Source: Brucella pseudogrignonensis
GTDB taxonomy: Bacteria; Pseudomonadota; Alphaproteobacteria; Rhizobiales; Rhizobiaceae
Assembly: GCF_002252525.1 (NCBI RefSeq)
Contig: NZ_NNRM01000041.1
Coordinates: 62,001-126,000, forward strand
DNA length: 64,000 bases
Direction of reading: 5' to 3'
The notes beneath the pieces were generated by a model. The model saw only the letters and a list, made by a program, of their open reading frames with translations. It searched no databases and had not been told where the DNA came from. Positions 18,355 to 27,374 of this stretch are shown piece after piece (the first letter of the stretch is position 1; every line of letters begins with the position of its first letter). Position numbers and translations under genes: made by a program.

Positions 18355-19065
18355 TTAGCGATTGCTATCGATAAGATCGGTCCAGGCGCGCGCCAAAGCA
18401 GCCCCGGCCTTGTCTGCTACAACGCCCGATTGCCGGAGATTAACCGGAAGCTCTGTCGCCCACTTAGAATCAAATTCGGCGATCATATCGCTGAGCGTTT
18501 CACTCCATTCAACGACCAGTTTGGTGTCGGCCTCAAAATGAAACTGCGTGCCGTAAGTTGCACGCCCGATGCGATAGGCCTGATGAGCAGTCATGTCGCT
18601 GACCGCCATATGAATGGCACCCTCTGGCAAGGAAAACGTATCCCGGTGCCAGTGGAAAATAGGGAAAGCTGAACCTGCCGCAGACAGGACAGGATCGCTC
18701 TGCCCCTGCTCCGTCAGCCGTACCTCATGCCAGCCAAATTCCATCGGGCGGTCGAGGATATTTTCGCCACCATAGGCGCGTGCAACGAGCTGACTGCCAA
18801 GACAGATGCCAAGCACAGCCTTGTCTTTATCGCCAAAGGCCCGAATAAGATCGAGCAGATCAGGGAAATAAGGATAATCGCCATCGGCAAGCGCGTTCTG
18901 CTCGCCACCCAGCACGATCAGGGCCTCGTGCCCACTGTCATCCGCGGGAAGCGTATCGCCATTATAGGCGTGCCTGACATCGATTGTATGCCCCGCTTCA
19001 ATCAGGATCGGCTCAATCTGCCCCAGTCCTGAATCGGGATAATTCTGAACGACCAACACGCTCAT
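18355..19065 (-). CDS. Class I glutamine amidotransferase-like protein
   Basis: A 236-residue GATase1-fold protein. The nucleophile elbow GICLGSQ contains Cys88; the histidine and glutamate of the triad are visible in TQFHFEAD. It resembles the GMP-synthase-like stand-alone amidotransferases that act on small molecules or peptides; the substrate is unknown. It has no linked synthetase domain. A palindromic repeat follows upstream of its start. Confidence 0.85.
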   Translation of the reverse strand: MSVLVVQNYPDSGLGQIEPILIEAGHTIDVRHAYNGDTLPADDSGHEALIVLGGEQNALADGDYPYFPDLLDLIRAFGDKDKAVLGICLGSQLVARAYGGENILDRPMEFGWHEVRLTEQGQSDPVLSAAGSAFPIFHWHRDTFSLPEGAIHMAVSDMTAHQAYRIGRATYGTQFHFEADTKLVVEWSETLSDMIAEFDSKWATELPVNLRQSGVVADKAGAALARAWTDLIDSNR

Positions 19066-19088
19066 TTCTCAGACCCCAAGCTTTTGCT

Positions 19089-19195
19089 TATAGCATTTCC
19101 AGCAAAAGTGCGAAGCGGCTTTGCGTCGGATAATGCGTAAAAACAAACAGTTACAGCGGTTCCAACGATTCATTCTTAACTGGAACCGCTGTAAA
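19089..19195. repeat. Bru-RS-like palindromic element, full copy C (diverged)
   Basis: Two-hairpin layout as in copies A and B: GCATTTCC..GCAAAAGTGCGAAGCGGCTTTGC..GGATAATGC, then ACAGCGGTTCCA and TGGAACCGCTGT. The loop GTGCGAAGCGG is retained while the stem sequence has changed. Confidence 0.7.
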
Positions 19196-19207
19196 AAGAG
19201 CTACCAT

Positions 19208-19237
19208 GAAAAAAGCCCGGACAACAAGCCGGGCTTT
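19208..19237 (-). terminator. Terminator after the efflux operon
   Basis: On the minus strand GCCCGG-N8-CCGGGC is followed by TTTTTT, just after the HlyD-type gene. Confidence 0.85.
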
Positions 19238-19261
19238 CACTTGATTGGTTTGTTCGATTGA

Positions 19262-20128
19262 TCAATTGACCACAGACACGCTGACGGTGCGGCCTGCAAC
19301 AAGATGAACACCCTGCGGCACATCTTCGAGTTTCACGCGCACAGGAACGCGCTGCGCCAGGCGCACCCAGTTAAATGTCGGTGAAACATTGGCCAGGAGG
19401 CTTGTTGAATCGCTGCGTTCACGATCTTCGATACCGCCAGCGATACCCTCGACCTGTCCCTTAAGCTTCAGTTTGCTGCCCATCACGTCGATCACAACCG
19501 GATCGCCGATATTGATGCGTTCAAGCTTGTTTTCCTCAAAATAGCCCGAGACGTAGAACGAGTCCGTATCAACCAGCGCCGTGACTGCGGAACCGGTAGT
19601 TACATAATCGCCAGGCTGAAGCGAGAAGTTGGTGATGACACCATTTACAGGCGCCTTGACAGACGAACGTTCCAGATTGAGCGATGCGAGATCATGGTCG
19701 AGTTCGGCCTGACGATAGGTGGCCTCGGCCTGCATCGTCGTGGTCTCGATCTGCTCCATCTTCTGCTGCGTAACCGTGGTATCATTCAGCTTGCGATAGC
19801 GGGTAAGATCACGATTGGCCATATCGAGTGCAGCCTTGCTGCTGGCAAGCTTTGCTTCTGCCTGCTGCAATGCAAGCTTGTAGCGTGCCTGATCGATGCG
19901 GAAAATCACGTCACCCTGTTTGATGTCCTGATTGTCGTGCACCAGAACCTCGCTCACCAGACCCGAAACATCGGGAGCAAGACGCACCACATCGGCGCGG
20001 ATCTTGCCATCGCGTGTCCACGGCGCGTTCATATAATAATCCCAGAGATGCCAGCCGAGAAGCCCTGCCATTGTGACCATGACGAGGGTTAGGAAGACCC
20101 GGCCCGAATGTGCAAAAAGCTTCTTCAT
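19262..20128 (-). CDS. HlyD-type membrane fusion protein (AaeA-like)
   Basis: A 288-residue periplasmic adaptor anchored by one N-terminal helix (about 10-30). It has the lipoyl-like half motifs (VRLAPDVSGLVSEVLVHDNQDIKQGDVIF and KAPVNGVITNF regions), a coiled-coil hairpin between about 80 and 150, and a beta-barrel domain. With the FUSC pump and DUF1656 protein it forms an AaeXAB-like system, which in E. coli exports aromatic carboxylic acids. Its start overlaps the DUF1656 stop (ATGA). Last gene of the operon. Confidence 0.9.
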   Translation of the reverse strand: MKKLFAHSGRVFLTLVMVTMAGLLGWHLWDYYMNAPWTRDGKIRADVVRLAPDVSGLVSEVLVHDNQDIKQGDVIFRIDQARYKLALQQAEAKLASSKAALDMANRDLTRYRKLNDTTVTQQKMEQIETTTMQAEATYRQAELDHDLASLNLERSSVKAPVNGVITNFSLQPGDYVTTGSAVTALVDTDSFYVSGYFEENKLERINIGDPVVIDVMGSKLKLKGQVEGIAGGIEDRERSDSTSLLANVSPTFNWVRLAQRVPVRVKLEDVPQGVHLVAGRTVSVSVVN

Positions 20129-20334
20129 AGTGGTATTCCATTTACGATGACGGCGCTTGCGCCAAGAATGCAGAAGTACATGGCGGCATCAAAAAGAGGC
20201 CTGTGCCATACAAAACGGTAAAAACGGGCGCGTGCGAGCAATCGCTGCATCAGTGAGTTCGCGAAATAGGCGCCCAGTGCCAGAACCGCGAGGCTCGGCA
20301 GATAGATTCCATAGATGTCGAATTCCGGTCTCAT
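20125..20334 (-). CDS. DUF1656 small membrane protein (AaeX-like)
   Basis: A 69-residue protein with two hydrophobic helices (about 10-28 and 48-66) of the DUF1656 family, the usual companion of FUSC/HlyD pumps. The start at 20334 (MRPEFDIYGIYLP) gives the family N-terminus; the longer frame is antisense-like filler inside the FUSC gene. It is sandwiched between the pump and adaptor genes and overlaps the latter by four bases. Confidence 0.87.
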   Translation of the reverse strand: MRPEFDIYGIYLPSLAVLALGAYFANSLMQRLLARARFYRFVWHRPLFDAAMYFCILGASAVIVNGIPL

Positions 20335-20365
20335 GACTCTAAAATTTCCATTCTCTGAACGTATC

Positions 20366-22465
20366 TCAGGCAGCCTGCGGCAGTTCCAGTTGCGGCTGTG
20401 GCGGCAACTGAAAAGGCGGCGCCTTCGGGAAGAGGTTGAAGCGCAGGGCGACCAGCGCCAGACGTGGTCTTTTGGCGATTGCTGGCGATCCATGATCAAT
20501 GATCACCGCGATAGCGTGATCGATGGCCGCAAGAAGCCGCTCGTCAATATCGATACGCGTTTCAGCCTTCTTGTTGCGCAGAAGCGCGCGATAGTGAGCA
20601 CCAATGCCGTCGAGCACCCTATCGACCGCTTCACGGCAAGGTTCAGGCAGCTTCGTCCGATATTGCTGAAGATCGATCGTATTCATGCCGTTGCGCAGAT
20701 CACGCAGCAGATCTACCTTGGCGATATCCGCTGACGGGATCAGAGCCAGTCGCGGCGTCATCATGCCGATGCGATCAATCATTCTGAGCAGCAAGCGGTT
20801 CATGCGCTGACGACGATGGCGACCCGGCTTGCGTTCAGTTGCAAGAGCAAGATCATTCCAGCCTGCTTTAACCAGACGCTGCACTGTCCATTCAGCACCC
20901 ACCGAACGAACAATCGACGTTACGACCGCTGCAATCACAATACCCAGAACAGTCGCCAGATTGGCATTGGCAAAGCTTACAAAATCATGCGTGAGATGGC
21001 CTTGCAGCATCAGCATGTTTGGCAAGTTCACGCAAAGCACCATGCCAAGCAGGAATTGCGATGGGATTGCCAAGAGCAATCCTGCGGGGACGAGAAACAG
21101 GCCCAGGACCAGCACCAGCGGGAAGAAGCCATCAACCAGCGGCAGAAGTGCAAACTCAAAAACGAAGGCTGCAACAATTACGATCAGCAACAACCAGCCG
21201 AACTTGCGCATGACCGGAACCGGATCATCCATCGCTGCAAAGATACAGCAGAAGATACCAGCCATCATCGCAGCCGCACTGCCCTGCGACCAACCGGTTG
21301 CAATCCAGAATGCAGTTGCAACACCGGTCGATACGAATGCGCCAAAGCCCGAAAGAATGGCCATGCCATAATCTCTGTGCTGCGGGCGGCTTTTCAGATG
21401 GGCATCATAACGACGCCAGCGAAGCGAATGACGGGAACCGGAAACGATGTCCTGACGCAGCGTAATACAATCGCTCCAGATCTGCACCAGATCTCTCACG
21501 CGTGCTGCAACATTGAATGGAAGCAGCTCGCCCCAAGTGTGGGCGTCTTTGCCAAACCGGTCGATCTCATCGATATAGCTCAGCAAAACTGCACGGCGCT
21601 GCTCGGTGAGGTTCTCCCCGCTTTCAATCCAGTCGCAGGCTTCATCCAGCAATTTCTGCACCGCCGGATGCCATGGCTTTTGCCCTTCACCGGGCTTGAG
21701 CACCAAGACGTCATGCAGGCTCGAAATGATCGGCAAAACAGCCACCATGCGCTGCTGTAGAACATGCAGAAGTGTTCCGACATTGCGGATCGATGACGTA
21801 TCATAAGCCACATGCGTCGTCAGATTGCGCAGCTCCAACGCGTCGGCTGCAAGCCGCTGGCGGTCACGGCGAAATTCCGGGCTATCGCCCTCTCCGCGTA
21901 ATGTCTCAAGTGCAAGCTTGGAACCATCGCGCAACCAATTGTCGATACGAGCCATAAGGACCGGACCGCTATGGCGTGGGAATACCAGTCGGTTGACCAC
22001 CGCCGCACAGATGATGCCGATCGCAATTTCTTCGACGCGGCCCACCGCATAATCAAATGTGGTTTCAGGAACTGAAACCACGGCAAAGCTCGCAATAGCT
22101 ACGGTATAACCAGCCAGCATGAAAAGATAACTACGCGGTGTACCGTCGAGCAGGCTGATCGCCAGACAAAGACCCATCCACAGACCGATGGCCAATGTCA
22201 GAATCTCAGGCGAATTGACCAGATGCGGGACGAATAAAATCGTAACAGCGCCACCAATGATCGTGCCGATCAGCCGATAAAAGCCTTTGGAAGTTGTGGC
22301 ACCAGAAAGCGGATGCGCCACAATATAGACAGCCGCAACCGACCAATAAGGATTGGGCAGGTTAGCCATCAGGGCGATCCACAATGCAAGCATTGCTGCC
22401 GCAAAGGTCTTCAGCGAGAAGACCACGTCCCAAAAGCGCGGCGATGTTTCAACGGGCTTTATCAT
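20366..22465 (-). CDS. FUSC-family efflux pump (AaeB-like)
   Basis: A 699-residue inner-membrane transporter with two bundles of about five to six helices (about 15-165 and 380-535) separated and followed by cytoplasmic domains, as in AaeB. The PF04632/FUSC motif YWSVAAVYIVAHPLSGATTS is near residue 42. Predicted to export aromatic acids or other small acids with the HlyD partner. It starts 51 bases after the MarR gene, so all four genes probably form one operon. Confidence 0.9.
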   Translation of the reverse strand: MIKPVETSPRFWDVVFSLKTFAAAMLALWIALMANLPNPYWSVAAVYIVAHPLSGATTSKGFYRLIGTIIGGAVTILFVPHLVNSPEILTLAIGLWMGLCLAISLLDGTPRSYLFMLAGYTVAIASFAVVSVPETTFDYAVGRVEEIAIGIICAAVVNRLVFPRHSGPVLMARIDNWLRDGSKLALETLRGEGDSPEFRRDRQRLAADALELRNLTTHVAYDTSSIRNVGTLLHVLQQRMVAVLPIISSLHDVLVLKPGEGQKPWHPAVQKLLDEACDWIESGENLTEQRRAVLLSYIDEIDRFGKDAHTWGELLPFNVAARVRDLVQIWSDCITLRQDIVSGSRHSLRWRRYDAHLKSRPQHRDYGMAILSGFGAFVSTGVATAFWIATGWSQGSAAAMMAGIFCCIFAAMDDPVPVMRKFGWLLLIVIVAAFVFEFALLPLVDGFFPLVLVLGLFLVPAGLLLAIPSQFLLGMVLCVNLPNMLMLQGHLTHDFVSFANANLATVLGIVIAAVVTSIVRSVGAEWTVQRLVKAGWNDLALATERKPGRHRRQRMNRLLLRMIDRIGMMTPRLALIPSADIAKVDLLRDLRNGMNTIDLQQYRTKLPEPCREAVDRVLDGIGAHYRALLRNKKAETRIDIDERLLAAIDHAIAVIIDHGSPAIAKRPRLALVALRFNLFPKAPPFQLPPQPQLELPQAA

Positions 22466-22516
22466 CGGTGTTACAAGTTACAAATATCAGTCAGATTTCA
22501 TGCAAAGCCTTCCCGG

Positions 22517-22954
22517 TCAGGAAGACTGGTTCTGGAATTTTTCGCTGAGACGGCGCAACACATCGATTGCTACATCGACAGCTTCTGGATCGAGATCACC
22601 CAAAAATGCAGCGCGCAGGCGAGCTGCAGTCTTGTCGACTTTTGACGCAAGCGTCCGCCCTTCGTCCGTCAGCTGAATGAGCTTCACCCGGCGGTCCGTA
22701 TCATCGGCGATGCGGCGGATCAGGTTTTCCTTCTCCAGCTCGTCTACGACACGGACAATCGTTGCGCCTTCAATGCCAACTCTTTCCGCCAGCACACCCT
22801 GCGGAATGCAGTCACCGTGCCGCAGGAGCGTCATGAGCGGTATGGCTTTAGCATCAGAAAGACTATGCTCCGCCATTGCTGCATCAAAAGCTTTACGCCA
22901 CCCTCGCGCATTAGCGGAGAGCAGCGGTGCAAATTCGACCCAAGCCTGTTTCAT
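22517..22954 (-). CDS. MarR-family regulator
   Basis: A 145-residue winged-helix regulator (recognition region PQGVLAERVGIEGATIVRVVDELE, wing ADDTDRRVKLIQLT) of the MarR/SlyA group, which commonly represses efflux genes and releases DNA on binding phenolic ligands. ATG at 22954 preferred over the GTG at 22957. First gene of the efflux operon; a 7-bp palindrome lies 18 bases upstream. Confidence 0.9.
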   Translation of the reverse strand: MKQAWVEFAPLLSANARGWRKAFDAAMAEHSLSDAKAIPLMTLLRHGDCIPQGVLAERVGIEGATIVRVVDELEKENLIRRIADDTDRRVKLIQLTDEGRTLASKVDKTAARLRAAFLGDLDPEAVDVAIDVLRRLSEKFQNQSS

Positions 22955-22972
22955 CACTTAAATTCCATTCAA

Positions 22973-22992
22973 ATAGATAGCTTCATATCTAT
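22973..22992. promoter_or_regulatory. Candidate MarR operator
   Basis: ATAGATA-N6-TATCTAT, a perfect 7-bp inverted repeat in the promoter region of the MarR-FUSC-DUF1656-HlyD operon. Size and spacing fit MarR-family sites; binding is inferred. Confidence 0.5.
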
Positions 22993-23122
22993 ATGGATAC
23001 AATCTAGTTCATTGCAACTTGTATCTTCATCCCATCAAAAAAACGTGTGAGCACATACGCGGTTTGTACAATACAACCAAAAAGCTTGACCATTGGCCTG
23101 CGCCTCTGCCATCGATGCGATC

Positions 23123-23863
23123 ATGCGCGCAAATTATAAAATGCAACGAATTTATATCGAGACGGGCCTTGGCGACGGCGTAAGTGTGGAAGCGCCGACG
23201 CAGGCCGCCCATTATCTTACGCATGTGCTTCGTTTGAAGGAAGGCGATGAAGTTCTCGCCTTTAACGGACAGGATGGCGAATGGAAGGTCAGACTGCGCC
23301 CCGAAGGCAAGAAGCGGCTCTTTCTGGAAGCCGTCGAGCAAACCCGCGCGCAGCCAGCCCCCTGTGATCTGATTTATTGCTTTGCGCCACTGAAACAGGG
23401 TCGGCTTGATTATATGGTGCAAAAAGCCGTGGAAATGGGTGCTGGCGTTCTGCAGCCCGTGGTCACACAGCATACGCAAGTGCCCAAGCTTGGCACGGAC
23501 CGCATCAAAGCCAATGCGATTGAAGCCGCTGAACAATGCGGCGTGCTTGCCATCCCTGAATGCCGCGATGCAATACGTTTTGATCGCTTTCTTGAGCAAT
23601 GGGATCAGTCGCGACGCCTCATCTTCTGTGATGAAGGCCATGAGACTGATGATCCACTGACCATTTTAAGCAATCTTAAACCCGGCCCATATGCGGTGCT
23701 GATCGGGCCAGAAGGCGGGTTTTCGGAAGGCGAGCGCCAGCAATTGCGCGGCCTGCCTTTCGTCACAGCGATACCACTCGGCCCGCGCATTCTGCGCGCT
23801 GATACGGCAGCCGTTGCGGCGCTTACGCTCGTGCAAGCAATATTGGGCGACTGGAGGGTATGA
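23123..23863 (+). CDS. rsmE: 16S rRNA (uracil-1498-N3) methyltransferase
   Basis: A 246-residue SPOUT (trefoil-knot) methyltransferase that methylates U1498 of 16S rRNA. Motifs visible: ALIGPEGG-type [11 protein letters not shown] and the knot [16 protein letters not shown] at the C-terminus, with an N-terminal PUA-like domain. The start at 23123 ([13 protein letters not shown]) is preferred; the frame is open back to 23093 and an ATG also exists at 23141, and no start has a strong ribosome site. Confidence 0.92.
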   Translation: MRANYKMQRIYIETGLGDGVSVEAPTQAAHYLTHVLRLKEGDEVLAFNGQDGEWKVRLRPEGKKRLFLEAVEQTRAQPAPCDLIYCFAPLKQGRLDYMVQKAVEMGAGVLQPVVTQHTQVPKLGTDRIKANAIEAAEQCGVLAIPECRDAIRFDRFLEQWDQSRRLIFCDEGHETDDPLTILSNLKPGPYAVLIGPEGGFSEGERQQLRGLPFVTAIPLGPRILRADTAAVAALTLVQAILGDWRV

Positions 23864-23913
23864 GCATGATTTTAAGAAAATCCAATCATCAATGAAATTG
23901 ACTTGCGTGATTT

Positions 23914-23925
23914 GACAAATTTGTC
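23914..23925. promoter_or_regulatory. 12-bp perfect palindrome upstream of gshA
   Basis: GACAAATTTGTC lies 43 bases before the gshA start and is followed by a half copy (GACAAA repeated at 23936-23947). A regulator site is plausible; the protein is unknown. Confidence 0.4.
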
Positions 23926-23967
23926 CAATCACGCTGACAAAGACAAATTCGACTAGGGACACTATAC

Positions 23968-25341
23968 ATGGCGCGCGACACGACCGATGAAACAGCACTG
24001 ACCGGTGTTGAAGAACTCGCAGCCTATCTTGCCGAAGGTAGCAAGCCGAAGGATGCGTGGCGCATCGGCACCGAACACGAGAAATTTCCTTTCTACGTCG
24101 CGGATAACAGCCCTGTTCCCTATGAAGGCCCGCGCGGAATCAAGGCCATTCTCGAAGGCATGAAGGCCAAGCTCGGCTGGGAGCCGATCATCGATGAAGG
24201 CAATATTATTGGCCTCGTTGAGCCAACCGGACAGGGTGCCATTTCGCTTGAACCGGGTGGTCAGTTCGAACTATCCGGCGCTCCGCTTTCCTCTATTCAC
24301 CAGACGTGCCGCGAAGTGAATGCGCATCTCTCGCAGGTACGCGAGATCGCGGAACCGCTCGGCATTCGTTTCCTTGGCCTTGGCGGCAGCCCTAAATGGA
24401 CGCTGGCTGAGACGCCGGTCATGCCGAAATCGCGTTACAAGATCATGAGCAACTACATGCCGAAAGTCGGGCATGAAGGTCTCGACATGATGTACCGCAC
24501 CTCGACCGTTCAGGTTAATCTCGACTTTAGCTCCGAAACCGATATGCGCCGCAAGATGCAGGTCTCGATGAAGCTCCAGTCGATTGCGACAGCGCTCTTC
24601 GCCAGCTCGCCTTTCACCGAAGGCAAGCCGAACAATCTTCTGTCCTGGCGCTCCAATATCTGGCGCGACACCGACAACCAGCGCTCGGGCGTTTTGCCTT
24701 TCGTCTTTTCGGAAAACTTCGGCTTCATCGATTATGTCGAATGGGCGCTCGACGTTCCGATGTACTTTATCCTGCGCGACGGTCGTTATCACGACTGCAC
24801 GCATGTCACCTTCCGTCAGTTCATGAATGGCGCATTGAAGGGCGAAGTCAGCGATCCGGTTCCAAATATGGGCGATTGGACCAATCATCTTTCTACGCTG
24901 TTCCCGGAAGTGCGTCTCAAGCGCTTCCTGGAAATGCGTGGTGCTGATGGTGGTCCATGGCGTCGCATCTGCGCTCTGCCCGCTTACTGGGTTGGCCTGC
25001 TATATGATGATGAAGCACTCAGTGCGGCAGAAGATCTGACCAAAGACTGGACCTATGAAGAGGTTCTGGCGCTACGCAACGATGTGCCTGCAAAAGCTCT
25101 GAATGCATCATTCCGCGGCAAGCCGGTGGCGCAGATTGCACGCAAGACGCTGGAGATTTCCCGTCTTGGTCTTCTGAACCGCAAGCAGCTCAATGGCGAC
25201 GGCTTTGACGAAACCCATTTCTTAGCACCGCTCGAAGAAATCGTCGCAGCAGGTATCACCGATGCCGAACGTATGCTCAAAGCCTATAACAGCGTTTGGG
25301 CAGGCTCGGTCGAACCGATCTTCCTTGAATACGCTTACTAA
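23968..25341 (+). CDS. gshA: Glutamate-cysteine ligase (plant/alphaproteobacterial type)
   Basis: A 457-residue enzyme that joins glutamate and cysteine, the first and limiting step of glutathione synthesis. It belongs to the GCS2 type used by Rhizobiales and plants rather than the E. coli type. Landmarks: RIGTEHEKFPF near residue 32, QGAISLEPGGQFELSG near 90, and MYRTSTVQVNLDFSSE near 175, which build the ATP/glutamate site. The last four bases overlap the end of a convergent LysR gene. Confidence 0.93.
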   Translation: MARDTTDETALTGVEELAAYLAEGSKPKDAWRIGTEHEKFPFYVADNSPVPYEGPRGIKAILEGMKAKLGWEPIIDEGNIIGLVEPTGQGAISLEPGGQFELSGAPLSSIHQTCREVNAHLSQVREIAEPLGIRFLGLGGSPKWTLAETPVMPKSRYKIMSNYMPKVGHEGLDMMYRTSTVQVNLDFSSETDMRRKMQVSMKLQSIATALFASSPFTEGKPNNLLSWRSNIWRDTDNQRSGVLPFVFSENFGFIDYVEWALDVPMYFILRDGRYHDCTHVTFRQFMNGALKGEVSDPVPNMGDWTNHLSTLFPEVRLKRFLEMRGADGGPWRRICALPAYWVGLLYDDEALSAAEDLTKDWTYEEVLALRNDVPAKALNASFRGKPVAQIARKTLEISRLGLLNRKQLNGDGFDETHFLAPLEEIVAAGITDAERMLKAYNSVWAGSVEPIFLEYAY

Positions 25342-26249
25342 GCCTTCAAATCAGTCGAGCTAATCTTCGACCGTAACCAGCGGTGCGCCGGGTCACTTTC
25401 CCGGCGCTTATGCCATATCTGCACAAAAGGTATAGGTGGCAGGGCCACAGGCGCAGGCAGGACAACCAGATTATCATCCGGCAGCAGGTTCTTGAGCCCG
25501 CCCCGCGCGATGGTCAAGATGAGGTCTGTGTCGGCAATCAGCTGTGGTGCCACACCCCAATGCGGAACCACCACGGCAATGTGCCGTGTATGCCCTGCAA
25601 GCCTCAAGCTTTCATCGATCTCCGTTGTTGCATCTCCACGCACCGCCACCAATGCATGAGGGCGTGCGAAATAAGTCTCGATGTCAAATTTGCGACCTTT
25701 AAGACTTCGGCGATCAAGCAGACAGACATATTTGTCCTGCATGATGATATCTGCTGCAATTTGCGCTGGCAGATACGGAAAGACACCAAAGCCCAGATCA
25801 ATCTCGCCATCCAGAATGCGCGCGATCATGCCTTCGCGACTGAATTGACTGACCGCAAGATCTATCCCCGGTGCGTCCTTCCGCAATTCGCGCACCAACC
25901 CCGGCAGCAGGATACTGCCGCCATAATCCGACATGGAAAGATGAAAGCGATACTGTGTTGTTGCCGGGTCAAATCCCTGCGGCCCAAGTACCGCGCGAAC
26001 CCCCGTCAGAACCTCTGTCAGCGGCTTTGCAATTTCCATTGCCTTGAGCGTTGGCACCAGCCCCGCGCCTTCGCGCACAAGTAGTGGATCATCAAACAGA
26101 TCACGCAGACGCGCCAGCGCGTGGCTGACTGCTGGCTGGCTCATATTGAGCCGTATAGCCGCACGGGAGACGTGCCGCTCCGTCAGAAGCACATCCAGAA
26201 TGACGAGCAAATTTAGATCAACATTTCTTAGATTATTCGTCTGATGCAT
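25338..26249 (-). CDS. LysR-family regulator (NodD-like subgroup)
   Basis: A 303-residue regulator. The helix-turn-helix is RHVSRAAIRLNMSQPAVSHA, followed by RDLFDDPLLVREG, which is typical of the NodD/NahR/LinR subgroup; the effector domain spans about 90-290. The start at 26249 is chosen for the family N-terminus (LRNVDLNLLVILDVLL). It is divergent from the DMT transporter/VOC pair with 81 bases between starts, so it likely regulates that pair. Confidence 0.88.
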   Translation of the reverse strand: MHQTNNLRNVDLNLLVILDVLLTERHVSRAAIRLNMSQPAVSHALARLRDLFDDPLLVREGAGLVPTLKAMEIAKPLTEVLTGVRAVLGPQGFDPATTQYRFHLSMSDYGGSILLPGLVRELRKDAPGIDLAVSQFSREGMIARILDGEIDLGFGVFPYLPAQIAADIIMQDKYVCLLDRRSLKGRKFDIETYFARPHALVAVRGDATTEIDESLRLAGHTRHIAVVVPHWGVAPQLIADTDLILTIARGGLKNLLPDDNLVVLPAPVALPPIPFVQIWHKRRESDPAHRWLRSKISSTDLKA

Positions 26250-26330
26250 ATATGTCTCGATAATCTGAATTTCACATTCACCAAACATATAACTAGATCG
26301 GAGCTAAAGGAATAGACGAAAGGACCTTCC

Positions 26331-26831
26331 ATGCAGGCTCAGGGATCACTTACATTTCTCGTCGCTGCCCTCATCGCCGGTGCGGTGGTGCCATTTCAGG
26401 CCGGTGCCAATGCGGCTCTTGGCCGAGCGCTTGGCCACCCACTTTGGGCAACTATCGTTTCGCTGATTGTCAGCATCATCTGCGTGCTGCCGGTTTTGCT
26501 GGCTATGAAAGTGTCCCTACCCACTTTCACCGGTCTTTCGGGACAGCCTAAATGGATATGGATCGGCGGGGTTGCGGGCGTGCTTTATATCACCGCCGCC
26601 ATTCTGCTTGCACCAAAGCTTGGCGCAGCCGGTTTCATGACTGCGGTGATTGCCGGGCAACTGATCGCCTCTGTGCTGATCGATTATTTCGGCATCATGG
26701 GATTTGTATCAAAAGAAATCACGCCATCCCGGATGATCGGCGTCCTGCTCGTCGCCATTGGCGTCATCGTCATGCAGGGGCCATCCCTATGGCGCGGAAT
26801 GCAGGCACTGGCCGCATCCGGACAGCACTAA
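26331..26831 (+). CDS. DMT-superfamily transporter (DUF606/YdcZ type)
   Basis: A 166-residue membrane protein with five hydrophobic helices. The DUF606 pattern AGAVVPFQAGANAALGRALGHPLWAT at the N-terminus is clear. YdcZ-type proteins are half-size members of the drug/metabolite transporter superfamily; the substrate is unknown. AAGGA precedes the start. Followed after 17 bases by a VOC-family gene. Confidence 0.87.
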   Translation: MQAQGSLTFLVAALIAGAVVPFQAGANAALGRALGHPLWATIVSLIVSIICVLPVLLAMKVSLPTFTGLSGQPKWIWIGGVAGVLYITAAILLAPKLGAAGFMTAVIAGQLIASVLIDYFGIMGFVSKEITPSRMIGVLLVAIGVIVMQGPSLWRGMQALAASGQH

Positions 26832-26848
26832 AACCAAAGGAACGCGAA

Positions 26849-27283
26849 ATGAATACTCAATCAACCCAACAATCATTCACTCTTGGCGAAGGGGCTGTCC
26901 CTGTGCAAATCCGCTTTGCCCGACCAACGGATAAATTCAATGAAGTGGTCGCTTTCTATCGTGATGGTCTTGGGCTGCCGCAACTTGGTGCCTTTGAAGC
27001 ACACGCCGGATATAATGGTATCATGCTGGGCCTACCCGGAAAGAGTGTGCATCTTGAATTCACCGAACATGAAGCAGGCAGTCCTTGCCGGGCTCCGTCG
27101 GAGGATAATCTGCTGGTGATTTATATAACCGACGAGGCGGCTTATGATCGTTTGAACAAACGGATGCAGGATGGAGGCTATGCGCCTGTGGAGCCAGAAA
27201 ATCCATATTGGCTCAACCGCAGTTTCACCTATGAGGACCCGGACGGCTGGCGTGTGGTGGTCTGCAAAGAAACAGGTATTTAA
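26849..27283 (+). CDS. VOC/glyoxalase-fold protein
   Basis: A 144-residue protein with one vicinal-oxygen-chelate module pair: FARPTDKFNEVVAFYRDGLG near residue 24, HLEFTEHE with a metal-ligand His/Glu, and FTYEDPDGWRVVVCKE at the end. Family members include glyoxalases, dioxygenases and antibiotic-binding proteins; the function here is unknown. AAGGA upstream of the ATG at 26849. Probably co-transcribed with the DMT transporter. Confidence 0.86.
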   Translation: MNTQSTQQSFTLGEGAVPVQIRFARPTDKFNEVVAFYRDGLGLPQLGAFEAHAGYNGIMLGLPGKSVHLEFTEHEAGSPCRAPSEDNLLVIYITDEAAYDRLNKRMQDGGYAPVEPENPYWLNRSFTYEDPDGWRVVVCKETGI

Positions 27284-27325
27284 CGCGCATTCCGAAAAGT
27301 GCGAAGCGGTTTTCGGAATGCGCTA
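27284..27325. repeat. Bru-RS-like palindromic element, short copy D
   Basis: GCGCATTCCGAAAA and TTTTCGGAATGCGC around GTGCGAAGCGG: the first hairpin only, with a nearly perfect stem. It begins one base after the VOC stop codon. Confidence 0.8.
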
Positions 27326-27342
27326 GACTCACTTCAAATAAG

Positions 27343-27371
27343 CAAAAGGCGCGGAAATCCGCGCCTTTTGT
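27343..27371. terminator. Terminator between VOC gene and second L,D-transpeptidase gene
   Basis: CAAAAGGCGCGGA and TCCGCGCCTTTTG arms, flanked by A and T runs so that it can act for both convergent genes. Confidence 0.8.
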
Positions 27372-27374
27372 TCG

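Noticed and set aside
20816-21760. A 314-codon plus-strand frame within the FUSC gene
   Set aside because: Antisense shadow of a conserved membrane protein; the composition (Gln/His/Arg rich) is typical of such shadows.
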